Assembly (NCBI GenBank): GCA_032358165.1
Contig: JAALGY010000014.1
Location: 682,001 to 746,000 of the forward strand
Length of the DNA: 64,000 nt
From: Diplosphaera chodatii
Lineage: Eukaryota; Chlorophyta; Trebouxiophyceae; Prasiolales; Stichococcaceae
Reading direction: 5' to 3'
Made by a program: the position numbers and the translations under genes. The notes beneath the pieces were generated by a model, which saw only the letters and a program-made list of their open reading frames with translations, did no database searches and was not told the origin of the DNA. How positions within the stretch are numbered: the stretch's first letter is position 1; each line of letters opens with the position of its first letter. Of the stretch, positions 60,290 through 64,000 are shown piece after piece.

Positions 60290-61265
60290 TCAATACCGCC
60301 CGCCACCTCCGCCGCCGCCGCCCCCATAGCCCCCTCCTCCACCCCCGCTGTAGCCCCCGCCACCACCTGAGTAGCCGCCGCCCCCACCGCTGTAGCCACC
60401 TCCTCGGCTGCCGCCGCCGTAGCTGCCGCCGCCGCCACCACCCCGGTCACTGTATCCACCGCCCCCACCATAGCCGCCGCCGCCGCCGCCGCCACGACCA
60501 TAGCCTCCGCCGCCACCGCGCCCCCTGCCGCCGCCTCTGCCCCTTCCATACCCGCCGCCACCTCCCCTGGCGTACGGGTCCTCGTCCTTCTTCTCTGCTA
60601 GGCTGACCTTGATGGTCTTGCCTGCATGTGAATGCACCACATAGGGCTGAAGATGATTTGCCATTGTATCAAGTCCCTCGCTTGTCCATCATTGGGGTGC
60701 AGTAGGCAAGGTGTCAAGCAGCGCAAATACATGCAAAGTGCACTACAAACGTTGCAGCAAACCACACCTTTGAACTCCTTGCCATTGAACCACTCGACGG
60801 CTGATGCTGCTGAGAAGGGGTCTGCAGGCAGAGTTCACAAACAGGCACCGTGACTGCCTGACAATGCAACGCTTCAAAGATCGGCATTGCTGCTGTGGTA
60901 CAGTGGGATGCATGCAGCCATGCCGAGATGTGGCGAACTTCCAAGAGCACCTTCATATGTGACGGTGCAATCGCCCTTCGGCTGCCCTGTGGCCTTGTCT
61001 TTGTACAGCCAGACCTGCACGCCGCCAGAGAAAGGCATGAGCCTGACGGACAAGGCAGGGTACCTATCACTCACGCTTCCAATAATGCACTGCAGGACAT
61101 CTCCCTCGCCTTCTTCTGGTCCTTCTTTTTATCAAACTTGATGATGCCGATGGAGCCAAAGTGCTCCGCGACTTCGTTGACAGTGATGTCTGTCGGCATG
61201 CCTGACACATAGATCATGTCGGTGTCGGGCAGCTCGAAGGACATGGTGTCCGCATTGTAGGCCAT
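60290..61265 (-). CDS. FUS/TAF15-like RRM-RGG RNA-binding protein
   Basis: Four exons: 61265-61110, 61014-60951, 60821-60768, 60621-60290 (TGA), 201 aa. One RRM covers about residues 14-105: MIYVSGMPTDITVNEVAEHF (RNP2-like strand), GIIKFDKK, then VWLYKDKATGQPKGDCTVTY (RNP1 region), then SAVEWFNGKEFKG and TIKVSLAEKK. The long loop and the 'GIIK...KDK.TG.PKGD..V.Y' and 'A.EWFNGKEF.G' motifs match the FUS/EWS/TAF15 family rather than generic glycine-rich proteins. The C-terminal half is RGG/GGYGG repeats ending GGGRY. Unlike animal FUS, no RanBP2 zinc finger and no Gln/Ser/Tyr-rich N-terminus are present. The likely role is co-transcriptional RNA binding in the nucleus. Intron 1 requires a GC donor (AAG then gcgagg at 61109). 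A short in-frame Gly run precedes the ATG, so an upstream exon is possible. Confidence 0.85.
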
Positions 61266-62032
61266 GGCGCCACTCCCGCCGCCGCCACCACCGCAACAGC
61301 GCCACTGATATAGTACACGAGCCCTGCTGCCGTGACCGCCACCTCAGCTGAAGCTTGTACTCTACTGGCAATATTGCTGCTCTAGCAGGTGCTTTTGCCC
61401 ACTTGATGTGGCAGTTCTGGGATCCGAAAGATGGCCTGCTATTGGGCGACAGCAATGTAAAACTTGCTCGACCGGCGTCGCTCACCGCAGAGCTTCGACA
61501 ACCCCGAGCACAACGACCTGCTGGCGAGAGCATGCAACTTTGCGAGTGTGCAGCCGCGCAGGAGATGGACTTGCTGACTGCGTGCCTGGCACCTGTCGTC
61601 AGGTGGCAGCGTGTGCCGACTTGATAGAAGCAAATAGCAAAACGCTGTTGTTTCAAGCGCAGTCAACGTTGTTGGAAGCATTGAGAACGTTCACTGGTGT
61701 GCAGAAGCAGTAACTGACCCGCTGCGCTTGCCAGCGCCAAAAATTCCGTGGTCTTCCCCAACGGATTGGCAAGGGCTGGTCTGCCAACACCCTGCTGGTC
61801 TCAAGTCTTGGCTGCCAGAGTGTCATTACAGGCTTTCAACCAATCACCTGGCCGAGCTGCGTGTCAGCCGTGGTGATTGCTGTCTTGAACGCCGGGGGCG
61901 ATTGGAGGAAGGCAAGCTGCTCGCCGGTCCATCAATCAAAAGTTGCTGCTGCTGGCAGTCGTTTCTTGAAAGCCCTCTAGACCTCGTCTGGCTGCTGAAA
62001 GCCGGGACAGGACGGCGTGACAGCGCAGCGGC
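61266..62032. promoter_or_regulatory. Divergent region, RRM-RGG gene / Rab gene
   Basis: 767 bp between opposite starts. It contains CCAAT (near 61838) and ATTGG (61444 and 61764) boxes. Candidate bidirectional promoter; no exon is firmly supported. Confidence 0.35.
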
Positions 62033-63488
62033 ATGGGTTGTGCCCTCAGTCGCGGTGCGCATGCATGCCGCACGGCACGGCTGCAAAACTTTGGATATGG
62101 TTGCTGATACTGCCCTACAGTCATACAGCGGTATACGAACGCTGGCTCGCACGTGCCCGCAGGGGCAGAGCAGCCAGCAGGCGACCTGCGGGGCGTTGTG
62201 CCGCAGAGTGAGAGTGCCAGCGGCACCCCGCGAGTCAAGCTCGTCCTGCTGGGTGACTCGGTAAGCACCGACATCTGCTGCCCTTTGGCATGCAACGCTC
62301 GCCTTTGCAGCACGGCGTTAGCGACAAAAGCAACAGCAGCAGTACAATGCAGCCGCTGGCCCAGCTGCTGCCGTTTAAGCTGGGGTTCGAGCAGTGTGCT
62401 TGGCTGGACGTCCTTGGGCGCACCGCACCACTGAAGCCCTTGTGTGCGGTGTTTTCCAGGGCGTCGGCAAGTCGTGCCTGGTGCTGCGGTATGTGCGGGG
62501 CGCCTTCGACCCCAGCTCCAAGGTCACCATCGGCGCGGCCTTCATGTCGCACTCCACACGCGTCGCCAGCGGCGACACCGTGAAGTTTGAGATCTGGTGG
62601 GTGCTCAGCAGCGTTTCTCAGCAGCACCTCCCTCCCTCATCGGGACCGCAATTTGAACAGGCAGCAGGCAGCACGTAAGTCAGCTGGCTGGATGCGGACT
62701 GTGCAGGGACACAGCAGGGCAGGAGCGGTACAGGTCGCTGGCGCCGCTGTACTATCGCGGGGCGGCCGCAGCCGCAGTGGTCTACGACATCACATCCACC
62801 GAGACCTTCACCAAGGCCAAGTACTGGGTGTCAGAGCTGCAGAAGAGCGCCTCAGGGGACATAGGTGAGTCGCTGAGGGCGCCACTCGCTGCGCTCAAGT
62901 GCTCCTGGCTTGCACTGCTGGGCACGCTCCTCCCATATGCTCTTGAGGGTCGTTGATCCAGAGTGGATCAATAGCCTGCTGCAGGGCTCTGCGCCTGCAC
63001 CCAACAGCTGTCTGCGTCCAACAGGCACAACTTGCAGCAGGGCAGCTGCCGTCCTGCTGGGTTGCGCACCAGTGCAAAGGCTTCTGACTGCCGGTGCTGC
63101 TGTCGTGCAGTCATCGTGCTGGTGGGCAACAAGGCAGATCTGGAGAGCGAGCGGCAGGTCGCCACATCCGAAGCCCGGGAGTATGCAGACAGGTCAGCGC
63201 TCCTGCGGCGCCTATGCCACCCGAATGCTGCGTTGCATGCGTGGATAATGCGTGCTGAAGAGCCGGCGGCCCACCATGCAATGCGAGGAGCGCCCGCTGG
63301 ATGCGCTGCCTGACCTCAATGTGGCTCCACCGTGCAGCAACGGCATGCTGTTCGTGGAGTCGTCGGCCAAAACGGCGGAGGGCGTCGCAAAGATCTTCGA
63401 GGCGGTTGCCGAGAAGCTGCTGTCCCCCCAGCTGCCGCCCTCGTCCACCCCCGCCAGCGACTCCGACTCGGAGCCTGGACAGTCATAG
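62033..63488 (+). CDS. RABF1: ARA6/RABF1-type Rab5 GTPase
   Basis: Six exons, 215 aa, in phase throughout: 62033-62054, 62163-62260, 62460-62596, 62707-62864, 63111-63192, 63338-63488 (TAG). The start, in a 22-nt exon, gives MGCALSRG, an N-myristoylation (Gly2) and palmitoylation (Cys3) signal as in plant ARA6. G-box motifs: GDSGVGKSC (G1), TIGAAF in switch I (G2), WDTAGQERY (G3), GNKADLE (G4), ESSAKT (G5). The sequences [17 protein letters not shown] and APLYYRGA fit the Rab5/RABF1 group. The C-terminus ([10 protein letters not shown]) has no Cys, so it cannot be geranylgeranylated, the defining trait of ARA6. The expected role is endosome-to-plasma-membrane/vacuole traffic on multivesicular endosomes. 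All introns are GT-AG; the first splits the acylation signal from the GTPase domain. Confidence 0.93.
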
Positions 63489-64000
63489 GGGCGGCGTTCA
63501 GGCATGGCAGACGAGGATGTGCTGCAGCCAATATTCACTGTGCAGCATCAGGTCGCTGCAGCCGCCCTCATACCGACACAGTGTACCGCATCTGAGTGTC
63601 AACCGGCTTCAGTTGCACGTCTCATGCATACGCTGCTTGAGACTGCTCTCTGCCAACGGTGGCTGCTAGCACCACTCCACGAACAGGCGTCGCTGCCGGT
63701 GCTGCACCAATGTGGCTGCCATCGTGGCATGTACAAAGTTGGACTCGATGATACCACATGTAGCAAACTTTAGCTAGCTTAGTCTGTACCTGTACTTGGT
63801 TTCGTCAATCTGCACTACTGCACCTTGGGCGCTGCACAGTTTCCAATTGCTTCTTACACCATGTAATGTACGCTTGCTTGGGTGAGATGTGTCAGCGCCA
63901 ATGGGCATGGACGCACGCATGCTGACAACCCTCCTATGTCCGCGGTCATGTGTCCACCAACGCAAACTGCAACTTGACACTCAAAGGACGCGCTCGAAAG
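63489..64000. other. Downstream of the Rab gene
   Basis: 512 bp to the window edge, mostly 3' UTR of the Rab gene. No supported gene. Confidence 0.4.
63863..63867 (+). terminator. TGTAA poly(A) signal of the Rab gene
   Basis: TGTAA about 375 nt after the stop codon, in a plausible position for the end of the 3' UTR. Confidence 0.4.

Overview
This window looks like nuclear DNA of a chlorophyte green alga. Genes are GC-rich and densely split by many short introns. The genes found include a plant-type ARA6/RABF1 Rab GTPase, secreted proline-rich (hydroxyproline-rich-glycoprotein-like) proteins, and TGTAA poly(A)-like signals. All gene models below were spliced by hand from open frames, GT/GC-AG borders and reading phase. 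Exon borders are therefore predictions, but most chain together with no frame break.

Layout: (1) 117-3784 minus, a coiled-coil protein running off the left edge. (2) 4418-6661 plus, a UBA-UIM ubiquitin-binding protein. (3) 7680-34462, a block of five secreted or surface proteins: a small secreted protein (minus), a 229-aa secreted protein ending in an 'FAIDNV' motif (minus), a large polytopic membrane protein with a Thr/Pro stalk (plus, 13598-21849), and two tandem paralogues with a Cys-rich head, a Pro-rich hinge and a PA14 domain (minus, 22895-27649 and 30076-34462). (4) 35437-46709 minus, CPSF160/CFT1, the large scaffold of the mRNA 3'-end cleavage complex, in about 30 exons. (5) 47740-52260 plus, a low-complexity/coiled-coil protein. 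(6) 52919-59755 minus, an F-box/leucine-rich-repeat protein with a long Ala-rich insert and C-terminal UIM. (7) 60290-61265 minus, a FUS/TAF15-like RRM-RGG RNA-binding protein. (8) 62033-63488 plus, an ARA6-type Rab GTPase with an N-terminal Met-Gly-Cys acylation signal.

Gene neighbours do not form an operon. Several pairs are head-to-head and may share promoters (3785-4417, 12726-13597, 46710-47739, 61266-62032). Themes that recur are extracellular-matrix/adhesion proteins in the first half, and RNA processing plus ubiquitin signalling in the second half.

The most unusual features concern intron evolution. An 889-bp inverted-repeat element with TA flanks ends exactly at a 3' splice site. 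An 85-bp tandem duplication repeats a 3' splice site in one gene, and a 72-bp in-frame tandem duplication repeats a 5' splice site in CPSF160. Several introns appear to start with GC rather than GT. There is also a 478-bp AT-rich inverted-repeat element, a cluster of foldback structures, and a tRNA T-arm remnant inside an intron. No CRISPR, rRNA, intact tRNA, phage or bacterial-type feature was seen.
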